From contig OY540822.1 of assembly GCA_961205875.1 (NCBI GenBank), positions 8,682,501 through 8,746,500 on the forward strand: a stretch of DNA of 64,000 nt. The letters are read 5' to 3'. Below, piece by piece: positions 11,687-22,723 of the stretch (within the stretch, counting starts at the first letter, position 1; the number at the start of each line of letters is the position of its first letter). The notes under the pieces are model-generated. The model did no database searches. It saw nothing but the letters and a program-made list of their open reading frames with translations, and had not been told where the DNA came from. Source of the stretch: Sialis fuliginosa. Taxonomy: Eukaryota > Arthropoda > Insecta > Megaloptera > Sialidae. Both the position numbers and the translations under genes were made by a program.

Positions 11687-13797
11687 TTATGTGAGATGAA
11701 AGTCGCCACGTAGAATTCTAGTAAAGGTTTTCTTGAACTGCTGATTGGCTAAAGCGTAACAGAAGGGGTTCATCGGACTGTTAGCGTAACAGAGGAAATA
11801 TGAAAACATGAATAGATGTCCGTTAGTACACGGAGGGTCTCTGCAGAATCCTTCGACAAGTGCCAGGATATGATACGGTGTCCAGCACAAGACGAATGCT
11901 CCCAGAATGAATGAAATTGTTCTAAATGCTTTACGGGCCCTGTTTTCAGATTTCGATTTCGGTCGCCCCATTCCAATCAAACCAAATACTTCCTTCTTCT
12001 TTTTCTTTCCATTCAATCGATTGCTGAATTTTTTGATAATATCACGCTTAACCTTCGATCCTTCCTTGTTTTCTTTTTGATTGGGTTTATTTTCATTCTT
12101 TTCAAACGATCTTACTTCGACTATAGTCGTGGCTGCCATTATAGTAGCAGCGTTTCCCGTCTGGCACAGTGCTGCTATTCCACATTTTGAATTCACATCC
12201 GGGTCTTCTTCGAAACTGTCTTCTCTGTTCAAACGACGCGGGGCGATAACAGAAGTGGTCGGATTATTTGCACGGTCTTCTTTAACAGTCACTTCTGTGT
12301 TTACTTTAATCAAAGATAGGTCTAAGTTACTAGTTTGCGTTCCGGCCTGGGTTGTAGCTTTTATCAACGCTGCTTGGAGTAGAGACGTATTCGCTATTGC
12401 AGAACCTATACTATGATTCGTGTTGATCGGCGAATGCGGGGCTGTAGACGACACGTTTGCGAAACTCATTGAAGACGGGGGACTTTCACAAGACGGCGAG
12501 GGTACACAAATAGAACTTTCATCCATGTATCTCAGGTCTGCTCCATCTAAACTGACCAGAACATCGTAAGTTACCACTGGTTGATCTTGCGACTTCACGA
12601 AGCTTTTTGGTCGTTCGGTTCGAACTTTTAGAGAATCACCTTCTGCAGATTTTATTGATGGTGTTCGCGCTTGCCCATTCAGAGATTTTTTATTGAAATT
12701 AGCCTTGTTTTTGCGCGATATCGAATTAGAATCAAATAGACTCTGCTCTAGAATTTTAGGAAGCATAGACGTTGTCGAAGCTTCAGCACACGGTGGACTC
12801 GGTATCAACATTTTCTTTCTATGAAATGAATCCGGTGATTTTAACAGTACTCCACCGTTATTTAACATTGTTAAAGTGCCTGATATTGACCGTCTTTTCT
12901 TCGGATATGAAACCTGCGAATTTGTAGCCGAACTCTCTTCGTCAGATTCAAAAGCTGGGCTGCTCGATCGGTCGTATTTATCGATTTCGTTATTTATAGA
13001 ATCAACAACAGTCGAATACGTCTTCTTATCTGTAGACCCTGTAGCGGCAGTGGTGTTTGTAGTGGTTGTGTTAACACTGATTTTATGCGAAGAAGTTTTT
13101 TGGCTCGAAGTAGAATCGCCTGATCCCAAACCGGAACTCTTACAGTTCGTTGTTAAATTCAGCGAATCGGTAAAGTTAATTTTGGGCGGGTGCGTTTGGA
13201 TTATTTCCGGTTCATTGTTAAGTTTCGCCTTGCCCTGACTTAGAATCGTGCTTTGGGTTTTTGATATCGCGATTCCTGCAGTCCTTCCGGCCATTCCGGA
13301 CATAGCTCCTGCGCTCAATGCTACCATGGATTGCATTTTACGTTGTTTCGCTTCGCTTTTCTTTTGCATCTCATATGCCGTTTTGTAAATGCCTCCGTAA
13401 AGGACAAACAGGACGACTAATGTTGTCCAATAGTATCCTATTATCAATGAAGTATTAAATACCGGATCTTTGAGAAACTGTACGGAGCATTGACCTGGAA
13501 GCAAGTCTCTGTACCCAATGAAATGCTCCCAGCCGAAGATGCTAATAAAGAACAAGAGAGCTGGTATTATCCATGTTATGCAAACCATCCAGATTACTTT
13601 GTTCTTTGTCCTCCAGCTTCGATATTTGGTAGGGATTTTCACGGAACAGAATCGATCTATTGTTATCAGCAGCACAGTGTACTGGGATACCAGACAAACT
13701 GTGTAGTCCACACTAAGCCACAGGTCGCAAAGAACGGGGCCCAAATCCCAATATCCCATTAAAATGTATACTGTGTAGAATGGCATAGAAACAGAAC
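11687..13797 (-). CDS. mAChR-B: Muscarinic acetylcholine receptor, B type (mAChR-B/GAR-2-like), 3' coding exon
   Basis: Encodes residues 126-827 of a class A G-protein-coupled receptor for acetylcholine at the plasma membrane; B-type arthropod receptors are known to be Gi-coupled and insensitive to muscarine. Seen here: TM3 with C148, D155 (amine-binding Asp 3.32) and DRF at 172-174 in place of DRY; TM4 with conserved Trp; ECL2 Cys228; TM5 to about residue 262; a very long third intracellular loop (about 263-745), rich in Ser, Thr and basic residues; TM6 with W763-T-P-Y-H767; TM7 with CYANS and NPFCY (801-805); a short basic tail ending at the stop at 11687-11689. The exon starts after a TTTTTCAG acceptor (AG at 13798-13799); 11 nt precede the internal Met at 13786 and restore frame with the 5' exon. 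The sequence [12 protein letters not shown] after TM3 matches GAR-2/mAChR-B rather than the SITRPLTYRAKR form of vertebrate and mAChR-A receptors. A candidate AATAAA lies at 11402-11407. Exact subtype is inferred from memory of the family. Confidence 0.93.
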
Positions 13798-15235
13798 CTG
13801 AAAAATAAATTAAATATTTTAATTAATAATTAGTTTAGTACTTGTAGCTTTAAGGGGAAAGTCACTGTGACGGGTCAAAAAATTGTCAAAAAATATTTTT
13901 CACCTTGGTTTCATCGAAATTTCGGAATGGGTTATCGGAAAAAAAATATATTTTATCAATGAGTTGTGCGTAGCCGTTTGTTTAATTTAATTTTTTCAAA
14001 AAATGGCAACGGTTAAAATTTTTTGTTAATTTTTAACACTTTTTTTTTAATTCAAGCGGTCTTAAAAAATAGTAAATATCAAAATTTCAAAAATCGTCTA
14101 CGCACAGACAGTCTTTGAGGAATCGCTGGAACCAGGTCGAAAAAAGTCGTCTCGAGAAAAACGCGTTTCAAGTTTTCTGAGGGTTATAACTGGCCACGCT
14201 ATCTGCTCTCACTAAATTGAGTCTAAATCAGGCCATTTTCGGAATTTTAACTTAATTTTTTTACATATTTTTGAATATGTATATGTACTTTAAAAAAATA
14301 CATAAACAATCGTTTTTTTTCCGTCACAATGGCTTCCCCCTTAACTATCAGAAAAATGTGCACACCTTTATTTGGTCGAAATAAATGATATGTAAAAAGT
14401 CTGTCTTCTCTTTTACCTGGTGACAAGAATTATTTTTAATTATAACCAGGGCTAATAACTCATTTCTTGTCAAGATTTTTACTAAAAGTTTTTACTATAA
14501 ATATATATTTAAAGAAAATTATATTCAAATATCATTTATTTTTGTATTTTAGCTCCTCTTGAACTTATTAGACAGCTTTTATACTTTATTGTTATTTTGT
14601 ATTAAGAGACAAATATGTCCCTTGTACGTAAAAGGGTTAGATTTAATCTAAATCAGATTTTCCTATGTCATGAAAAAAAGTTGCCGGAACGCCGTTCCAC
14701 CGCGTAACATTACAAAAAAAGCCCTGATTATAAATAAGGAAATATTTTTGAAAAACTCAATTTTAACACCTGTTACCCAGGGCTGTAACTACCACTGGGG
14801 CAGCCCCCCGGGGCTCACGCAGCAGCGTAAAAATTGAGGTCGAACAAAAAAAAGTCATTAAAATTAGTAAAAAGCAAAAATTATAGACAGAGGTAGCAAT
14901 GAAAAAAAATGTCTTCAATTTTTTTTGCATATATATCGGTTACTTGTTATCCTGGGGCCTCTAGTTACGGCTCTGCTGTCACTAGGTCTAAAAGCTGCCA
15001 TAGATGCCAGGAGACTTTCTTATACGTAATACTGAAAATGATACTATGTATAGTAGTTTTTGAATTACAGTGTCTAGGAACAAATATATTCAACTTGGCG
15101 AAAATAGTTAAAATGGATATATTTCATACATACGTATCAGAAAATAAAAATACGAGGCTTTTTACATATTATTTATAACGGTTGAATAAATGTGTGCAGT
15201 AATTTTCGGGTTATTTAATTTAAAATTAAAATTAC
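13798..15235 (-). other. Phase-1 intron of the muscarinic receptor gene
   Basis: GT at 15235-15234 and AG at 13799-13798 on the minus strand, splitting a Gly codon after its first base at the end of TM2. It carries a TTAA-flanked MITE (13850-14344). The rest (14345-15235) is AT-rich with no recognised gene; 15008-15050 holds a short dispersed motif (CTTTCTTATACGTAATACTG) also present near 40.3 kb. Confidence 0.9.
13850..14344. mobile_element. TTAA-flanked MITE inside the receptor intron
   Basis: Left end TTAAGGGGAAAGTCACTGTG and right end CACAATGGCTTCCCCCTTAA form an imperfect terminal inverted repeat bounded by TTAA on both sides. About 490 bp, no ORF. The interior has a CTCGAGAAAAACGCGTTT motif also found in the TTAA element at 51019-51719. 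TTAA duplication is the mark of piggyBac-type transposition (established); assignment here is inferred. Confidence 0.7.
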
Positions 15236-15608
15236 CTATTAGTAAATCGGTTACAGCTAACGAAGCGATGAAATAATTACTAGGTTGTCTTATTGACCTA
15301 TCTACAATAAAAGCCAGTAGTACTAAGATGTTTCCTGCCACAGTAAGAATAATGCATAGTCCTAAAGAGATAGCTATTAATATGGTCTGCCACAGTTCGA
15401 ACGGGGGTAGAACTGGCATTTTGGGTGGGTAATCAGTTGTATTTTGGTTATAGGATCCCATCATATCGTAAGACTGGTTACTGCTGTTTCCATAATTTAA
15501 CCAGTTGTAATAAGTATTGTTGCTTTGCTCTTTGTCGAATAATTGTACCATGGAACTTATATTGTACAGCATCTCACATTCGTACGACGAAAATGGACGT
15601 TGGAACAT
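15236..15608 (-). CDS. mAChR-B: Muscarinic acetylcholine receptor, B type, 5' coding exon
   Basis: Encodes residues 1-125: an extracellular N-terminus with five N-glycosylation sequons (N16, N30, N41, N44, N56), TM1 with the GN signature (N93), and TM2 with LAVTD (D121, the sodium-site Asp 2.50). It ends at a GTAAT donor (intron begins 15235) with one base of a Gly codon, completed by GT of the next exon, giving the continuous sequence [12 protein letters not shown] good acceptor (TTTTTTCAG) puts the exon's 5' edge at 15645. The frame stays open from the Met at 15608 to that edge (12 full codons, no Met), so translation could also begin in an unseen upstream exon; the Met at 15608 is the first visible start. 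Read-through past 15236 gives the intron-derived tail NFNFKLNN, which is not real. Confidence 0.88.
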
Positions 15609-16205
15609 TGATTTGCAAAATCGGTCTCTTTCTTTTGATAATCTCCTGAAAAAATGATTTTATAAATATTATATTTGAACATGATAAATTATTTTGGTAC
15701 TTGTCTATTATATCCCCGGCGATTTGAAAAAAATTAAAATCACTAGGAACATAAAATAACCAGTTCTACAGATAGGCAAGTGTCATGATAAGCGCCAATG
15801 TGAGTGAAGTGTGTACTATTAGTTTAAATATTCATATTTATATAGGTATTACATTTTTCAGTATTTTTGAATAATAACTTCTAACTTTCCTTATTAGGAC
15901 AATATTGGGGCGAAATCGAGTTGATTACTTTTGGGTTGGTTAGTTTTCGTTAGGTTAAAAATGGGAATTCAATCTCCACCGCAACAAACTGCTTTTTAAA
16001 TAATTCTATCAAATAAAATAAACTCGATTCTGAATAACTATATACGTAATTATTGACAATTCTGATATATTATAGTATTCATAATAAAATACATTAACCC
16101 ATTAATGCCTAAAAGAAAACTAAAACATGCAGAAGATTAAAAAAAACACTGTATATTCGAGCGAGTAAATTTGGCACATATGAAATCTATTTTGTGTGAG
16201 ACTTA

Positions 16206-16537
16206 TGCCCGGTATCATAAAGGACCTAACAAATTTGTTAGCTAACAAACACTTTCAACTGAGATATCAAACTTATATGACAGTTCTTTTGGAGTTTGTT
16301 GATGACTTTGACAAGTTTCGCGCACGCGTTGAAGGTAAATACAAACGGTATTAAAACAGTGGTGATGTTATGAAAATTATTTTGTACGTTCAAAGATGCC
16401 AACTGTGTTACAATTAGTTGAAGTGTCACTGCTCTAAATTCCATAACTAATCCATAGATACTAGTACAGTATTAATACCCCATTTGAATGTAATTGCTAG
16501 CTAACAAATTTTGTTAGGTCCTTTATAATACCGGGCA
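16206..16537. mobile_element. Tourist-like MITE (PIF/Harbinger type), copy 2
   Basis: Ends TGCCCGGTATCATAAAGGAC and TCCTTTATAATACCGGGCA; target duplication TTA on each side. About two differences in 332 bp from the copy at 36851-37182. The 68-codon antisense ORF inside is shared only because the copies are nearly identical. Confidence 0.88.
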
Positions 16538-16989
16538 TTAAAAATTTAAAATTATTCCATATAATTTAAACAAAATTTGTTGGATAAAATATATTAGCAT
16601 ATTACATTCCTCTATTCATATACAAATAATTCGCAGCAATTTAAACACGTTTAAACACTCATGAAACTAATAACGTTGACAGATTTTGTTTGTTGCACTA
16701 CTAGCATCTGATTTTTAAGGAAATATTGTGAATTAATATCCATAGAAAGCAACACGCATTATAAAATGATGCGTTAATGGGTTAATATGATTTATGTATG
16801 TATATAATAAAAATACAAAACAAATAAATCTTCGCCTTTTCATATTGTAATTAGTTACAGAATACCTATATGTATAATAATTACCCATTAATTACCTATT
16901 TAAAAATATTGAAATTAATAGTAATTATATAGTACTTTACCCACAATGGCGCTAATCAACATAACACCTACACCTACATGACACTTGCC

Positions 16990-17449
16990 CAAGGAATATA
17001 AAGACAAGGTAGTCTCAAGAGCTCCTTGACCAATCAGCGTTGGCGCGGAAATTGACGTCACCTGGGGGATCTATTCAAATGTTATAAATTTTTAAATAGA
17101 ATATCAATTACAAAAAATTTCTTTACTTATTCTTGTTTTCGTATTTTTGATATTTTAGGAAGTACAAATTCGACATTAAAATATCATAAAAAGCTATCAC
17201 AGACAATTTTGTCTATTCGGGAAGTGTATTTTTTATTATTCTTAAGTTGGCAATATGTTCTGTGATTCTGACAGCTTTTGCAATGTCGAATTTGTACTTC
17301 TATGATTGTATGTGTTGTTAAAATATTAAAAATACGAAAACAATAATAAATAAAGGATTTTTTTGTAATTGATATTCTATTTAAAAATTCATAACATTTG
17401 AATAGATCTCCCAGGTGTTGACAAGGAGCTCTTGTCTTTATATACCTTG
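16990..17449. mobile_element. Family D element with 9 bp target duplication
   Basis: Inverted ends CAAGGAATATAAAGACAAGG and CTTGTCTTTATATACCTTG; flanked by ACACTTGCC at 16981-16989 and 17450-17458. The left arm of the host element (near 15777) has the same target once, within GGCAAGTGTCATG. Inner arms carry CTCCTTGACCAATCAGCGTT. A 9 bp duplication suggests a MULE-like element (inference). Confidence 0.82.
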
Positions 17450-18268
17450 ACACTTGCCTATCTCTAGAACATGATATTTTATGTCCCTAGTGATTTTAGT
17501 TTTTTCAAACCGCCGGGGATATAATAGACATGTAACCAATCACTCTAATTTGTGTATAATAACAAATATTGAATAACTGTACATTCTACAAAAACAAAAT
17601 TAAATTATATATATTCTGTTTACAAAACTTCCGGTGTAAATAGAGCCCCATATCCGGAATATTATCTTACAGCGTATTGACAAATTCAATTAATTCATGT
17701 TAGAATTGTTGCAGTGTTTTAAAAATACGAAATTTTAAACTCAAAAAAATGTGCAGAAATCCACTCAGATTAAACAAAAAATATCTCAAACCATTTGATA
17801 AAAATAATCACCAACAGCATGCTAAAGAATATGTAAACATTTGTATAATATTATGTACGAGAGGAGACAGCTATTTAACGTTTGAATAGACAGTTTATGT
17901 TCAGAACTGAGATTGCATTTTTACGATATGAATTGCGTACCTATTTCCATCTCAACTGTCGCTCTTCTTTCTTTCTGACGTAAATTACATCTGTGCATTA
18001 CTATGTAACCGAATCTCACTTAACGTCGTTTCGGTTTGCGTTGTAAAACAATTCAAACATCCGAGCCGTAAAATTCGGCAACTTTTTTTACTCAAATAAT
18101 TTTTTTAATTAAAAAAAAAAGAAAAATTATTTTTTTACTAACCGAAAACGACAAAATTAAAAATATTTAAAGTACTCAACAATAACAAAATTTCCTATCT
18201 ATTAGATTGGTTTATCGGTTTCAAATTAAAATGCTTATACTTTTTTCTTTCTTTAAAATTTGTGTTAA

Positions 18269-19667
18269 CAAGGAAACTTTTTCAAAATCGTATCGAATTA
18301 AAATTTAGTCAAGGGTAGTAAGAAAAAAAAATTATCTGCGGTAAAACGGTTTAGGGGGTGAAATATCTTTATGAATATGTACAAAATAATCGTATATTTC
18401 AAATAACTCTGAAACTAATGAAGATATAAAAAAATCTATATACAAAATTTTCATGATTTTTTATACTCTTTCGAATGGCAACAGTCGAAATTCGAAAACG
18501 TGAAACCGTTCACCCCCACCTCCCATTCACTCCATTATTTTTTAATATTTTTTTTCTATTTACTCAATTTAACTGTATTAATTATTATTTTTTACTATTC
18601 TTAAGTTGGCAAGACGTTCTGTGATTCTGACAGCTTTTTATGATTTTGCAATGTCGAATCTGTACTTCTTTGACTGTATGTGTTGTTAAAATATAAAAAA
18701 TACGAAATCAAGAATAAATAAAGGAATTTTTTGTAATTGATATTCTATTATACATTTCTAACATTTGAATATGTCTTTGTAGTGACGTCAAAACCCGCGC
18801 CAACGCTGATGAGACTACCTTGAGTTTTCACTAAATTATTTCTGTTCGTTTGTTTTAATAAAAAATATTTCGTATTTTACAATTAAAAATAATTTAAATA
18901 ATTGCTGCATTATTTTTACACGAATTCCAGAAGAAAAATAATAACAATAGGAATGTTTTGTTAACTTAAATTAATATAAAAATCCGTGTTCATAATAATT
19001 CACCTGTGAACTTTAAGAATTTATTTTTAATGAGACAAAATAATAATTCAAACACCATATCATTAACACGATTTTTAATTTCCGAGTTGTTTTTTGATCA
19101 TATAACCCAACGGTGTGCAAAATTTTCATGCCGCACTGAAGAAAGTTTTTAAACACTCTGTAGCTTAGAGGGTTGAAGTCTTAAAAAATAATGGGGTAGG
19201 TGGAAGGTGGGGGTGAACGGTTTCACGTTTTCGAATTTCAACTGCTGCCATTCGAAAGAGTACAAAAAATCATGAAAATTTTGTACTAGAGATTTTTTTA
19301 AATCTTCATTAGTTTCAGAGTTGTTTGACATATACCTACGATTATTTTGCACATTTTCATAGAAGTATTTCACTCCTTTAAACTGTTTTACTGCAGTTAA
19401 TATCATTTTTTCTCTACTCCGACCCCCTCTAACTATATACAAATTTAGAACTTGATACGATTTTACTATCTGATTACATTTTCACGGCTAAACCGTTATT
19501 TTCAATATACGATTATTTTTCACATTTTCATAGGGAGTTTTCATCCCCTTAAACCGTTTTATCGCAACTAAAATATTTTTTTTCATATTACCCTTGACCT
19601 CTCTAACTATAAACAAAATTTGAACTGGTGTGTTTTTATCTTTTTATCACCTGAAAAGGTTCCCTTG
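18269..19667. mobile_element. MITE family C, large composite copy
   Basis: Left end CAAGGAAACTTTTTCA, right end TGAAAAGGTTCCCTTG. Family C interior blocks occur in both orientations (18340-18500 forward, 19190-19420 reverse), so this may be two copies fused. A family D fragment lies at 18595-18822. Flanking triplets TAA and TTA do not match exactly. 17538-18268 holds no recognised feature. Confidence 0.6.
18595..18822. mobile_element. Family D fragment
   Basis: TTCTTAAGTTGGCAAGACGT through CGCGCCAACGCTGAT matches the right half of family D, followed by GAGACTACCTTG, the outer end, with the intervening part deleted. Confidence 0.6.
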
Positions 19668-19928
19668 TTAGTAATTTGGACATACGTCTAATTCGTTTAA
19701 TATTTTACTCAAAAATGGAAATACGTATTTTTTATTAGTGGTGTTTTGGGGTATTTTAATAATTATATCACTTTTTTGCTTACATATAATTGGATGTGCA
19801 AACTATACTAAACGGAAAAAAAAAACAGAATTTTGAATTTGTTTTATTTACGTCCTTTTCGCTTAGGACGGCAGTATAGATATAATAGCAAGTTATAACA
19901 ATTCAAAGTAAATACAAACATTTCAAAT

Positions 19929-20300
19929 CAGGGCTTCGAACCGGAACTGAACCGAAAACCGGAAAAACCGTTATTTTTTGTCGGAACGAAAACCGGAACA
20001 GAACCGAAATAAAAATATCGGTTTTTACGGTTCAGTAAGTTAAAATACGCGCGTTAACATGATCTTATTTCCCACTTCAATTGTCGTTCGGGCTATCATA
20101 CAAGTGTCATAAAATGTTCTAAATTATGGTAAAAAAAAATAAATTTAATACAAATAATTTTTTTTAAATTAATCTCTCGGAGCTGAACCGAAAAAAGCGT
20201 TATTTTTTTCGGAACGAAAATCGGAACCGAGCCGAAATATATTTTTTTACTCGAACCGGAACGAAAACCGAAACGAGAAAAATAACGGTTCGAAGCCCTG
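19929..20300. mobile_element. hAT-type MITE, copy 1
   Basis: Ends CAGGGCTTCGAACCGGAAC and GGTTCGAAGCCCTG; perfect 8 bp duplication TTTCAAAT (19921-19928, 20301-20308). The interior is built of repeated GAACCGAAAACCGGAA-like words. CAGGG ends with an 8 bp duplication define hAT elements (established). Confidence 0.92.
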
Positions 20301-20550
20301 TTTCAAATACCTTTTTAGGAATTTTCAGTATCTTTAATTTCTTCTGAATACGTCCCTAGTGTTACGAATGGAATGGATATGGATTTTAAAAAGATCTCAA
20401 GAAACATTAAAAACAAGTGCATGTAAAATAATTAAAATTTTTAAAACTACGTTCAAACGATACATGCAACGATAAACTCATTGTTTATACATATTTCAAT
20501 AATTATTTGAATTCCTAGTAACTATAGTTCTTCATAATTTGTTTGATAAC

Positions 20551-21230
20551 ACAGGCCGACATCATTTTTGGTGTATCTACTTAAATAGGTGATTTCGGAG
20601 GCTTTTGGTGTACTGAAACGTCATGGTTATGACTTATCAAATACAAATCCCCTAACCATAAAAATTGTAAGAGTTTAGACTTACACGTGTTTCAATAGCA
20701 ATGCTATCATCATCAGAGTCCTAAAGACGGTATGGTTAGGGGATTTGTATTTGATAAGAATTTATTACCAAGTAGGTCAATTTTTTCTAAAGTTTTCATT
20801 CATGGTAAGAAGTAGTACTATTTTTCATCTTTAAAATATTTTTTTTCTTTCTACTGTACGATTTTTTTTCACCGAAATAAACTAGTTTGAAGTTATTGTT
20901 ATATTTAATGTATAGTAAAGTCCATTGTGTCTACTTTATTAAGAAAAATATAATTATATTCAAACTAGTATATTTCGGTGAAAAAAAATCGTACAGTAAA
21001 AAATAAAAATTCGAGAAAAGATAGTACTATTTCTTACCGCGAACGAAAATTTTATAAAAAAAGTATCTACTTGGTAATAAATTCTTAAACATTGCCAAAA
21101 TCGTCATTTTGACACTTTTAGGTTAGATTATATTAAAAACCTGACAGATTCGGTTTCAGCACGCCAAAAAACTCAGAAATCACTTATTGAAGTAGAGACA
21201 CCAGTACAAAAGTATTTTTTTTCGGCCTGT
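20551..21230. repeat. Inverted-repeat element with ACAGGCCGA ends
   Basis: ACAGGCCGA at the left and TCGGCCTGT at the right open arms with several gaps (GGTGATTTC / GAAATCACT). Inside, 20755-20825 and 21025-21090 form another inverted repeat (TTTATTACCAAGTAG / CTACTTGGTAATAAA). Confidence 0.65.
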
Positions 21231-21773
21231 GTAGTGGTTAAAAAACAGGGCTTCGAACCGGAACTGAACCGAAAACCGGAAAAACCGTTATTTTTTGCCG
21301 GAACGAAAACCGGAACCGAACCGAAAAAAATACCGGTTTTTTCGGTTCGATACATGCTAAAATATGCGCGTTAACATGATCTTACTTTCGACTTGAATTG
21401 TCGTTCAGTTGTCATTAACGCAACACGTCTTATACGTTTTGGGTATTCGCTCTTATATTCTTGGGTCACTTACTAGTCAACTAGTTACTACCATCCATAC
21501 TAAGTATTGATTTTTTAAATTGTTTTCTTTATTTCATTCATTAATACAATGAAACCCCGTTTTTGAAGAGACTGACGGGGAAAAAAAACATAATTAGAGG
21601 GAAAACGACAAAACGTATAGTTTTAATAAAAGAGATCATGAAATGAAAACATACACTTAAATAAAAACAATGATACGCCAATGCCTCATTTTAAAATTCG
21701 CTACAAGCTTCAATAGAATCATTTAAAAAATATATTTGCAATAATCACTTATTTTAATCAGTTATAATATACA

Positions 21774-22723
21774 TCCTTAATATATATAAAGCTCAACGTC
21801 TCTCTGTCTGTCTGTCTGTCCGTTAGTTACCTTATCACTCGAGAACCACTTATCCGATTTACGTGTTTTTTTTTAATTCATAGGTACGTTCTCTGGCCAG
21901 GTTATAGGCTATATTTTTTTACGTTAGGTAACATAACAATTTCTTAATAATAGCCGAAGGCGGTCTCGAAGGTCTTCGGGCATTAGATAGTCTTAAAGAT
22001 AATGGTGTAAGCTACATTTAAAAAAAACTGAAGTCTCCTTGATCGCGCCAAGCTGACATATTAACTATTCAACTTATTTGTTAAATTTTCAATTTAAATT
22101 TCTTCTTAATTGCCGAAGGCGGTCTCGAAGGTCTTCGGGCATTAGATAGTCTTAAAGATAATGGTGTAAGTTATATTTAAAAAAAAAAACTGGAATCTCC
22201 TCGATCGCGCCAAGCTGACATATTAACTATTCAACTTATTTGTTAAATTTTCAATTTAAATTTCTTGTTAATAGCCGAAGGTGGTCTCGAAGGTCTTCGG
22301 GCATTAGATAGTCTTAAAGATAATGGTGTAAGTTATATTTAAAAAAAAAACTGGAGTCTCCTCGATCGCGCGAAGCTGACATATTAACTATTCAACTTAT
22401 TTGTTAAATTTTCAATTTAAATTTCTTAATAATAGCCGAAGGCGGTCTCGAAGGTCTTCGGGCATTAGATAGTCTTAAAGATAATGGTGTAAGTTATATT
22501 TAAAAAAAAAAACTGGAGTCTCCTCGATCGCGCCAAGCTGACATATTAACTAAAATTATTTGTAATTTTTGTTCTGATTTTTTTTTTTAGGTACATTAGG
22601 TTTTGATTAGTTTTTATTACGATAATAATTAATCGTGTTTGTACTTAATTCAACTATATTTTTCAATAATCCTAAACAATAATTCCGTAGTCCAAGCGGG
22701 CGAAGCTGCGCGGGCCCAGCTAG
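21774..22723 (+). mobile_element. Non-autonomous Helitron, copy 1
   Basis: Starts TCCTTAATATATATAAAGCT after an A and ends GCGCGGGCCCAGCTAG before a T: 5'-TC, 3'-CTAG, insertion between A and T without duplication, with a GC-rich 3' end. The 5' end is followed by CTGTCTGTCTGTCTGTCC. It contains a four-copy 160 bp tandem repeat. A second copy is at 29261-30047. Confidence 0.85.
21950..22560 (+). repeat. 160 bp minisatellite inside the Helitron, 4 copies
   Basis: Units start at about 21954, 22111, 22274 and 22434 (GCCGAAGG[C/T]GGTCTCGAAG); spacing 157-163 bp; the last is truncated near 22552. Copies differ by a few bases and A-run length. The 29261-30047 copy lacks the array; a reverse fragment of one unit is at 31340-31425. 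Confidence 0.9.

Larger units (their letters stand above)
15696..17537. mobile_element. Large long-TIR element upstream of the receptor exon, carrying two insertions
   Basis: The left arm (about 15696-15815, from GGTACTTGTCTATTATATCC) is complementary to two right blocks: about 16940-16989 and 17450-17537 (TATCTCTAGAAC ... GGATATAATAGACATGTAAC). The gap in the right arm is the family D element; the Tourist-like MITE 16206-16537 sits in the interior. A lone end of the same family is at 31250-31280. No transposase is visible. Confidence 0.75.

Noticed and set aside
13490-13762. Plus-strand ORFs of 90-120 codons across the receptor exon
   Set aside because: They are antisense shadows of the receptor coding sequence with no domain of their own.
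13784-13786. Met at 13786 as the receptor start
   Set aside because: It is internal to TM2-TM3; an acceptor at 13798 joins it in frame to TM1-TM2 in the 5' exon.
16238-16444. 68-codon ORF conserved at two loci (also 36883-37089)
   Set aside because: Conservation is explained by two nearly identical MITE copies; the older copies do not keep the frame.
21950-22560. CRISPR-like array
   Set aside because: Units are 160 bp contiguous repeats without spacers, in a eukaryotic Helitron.
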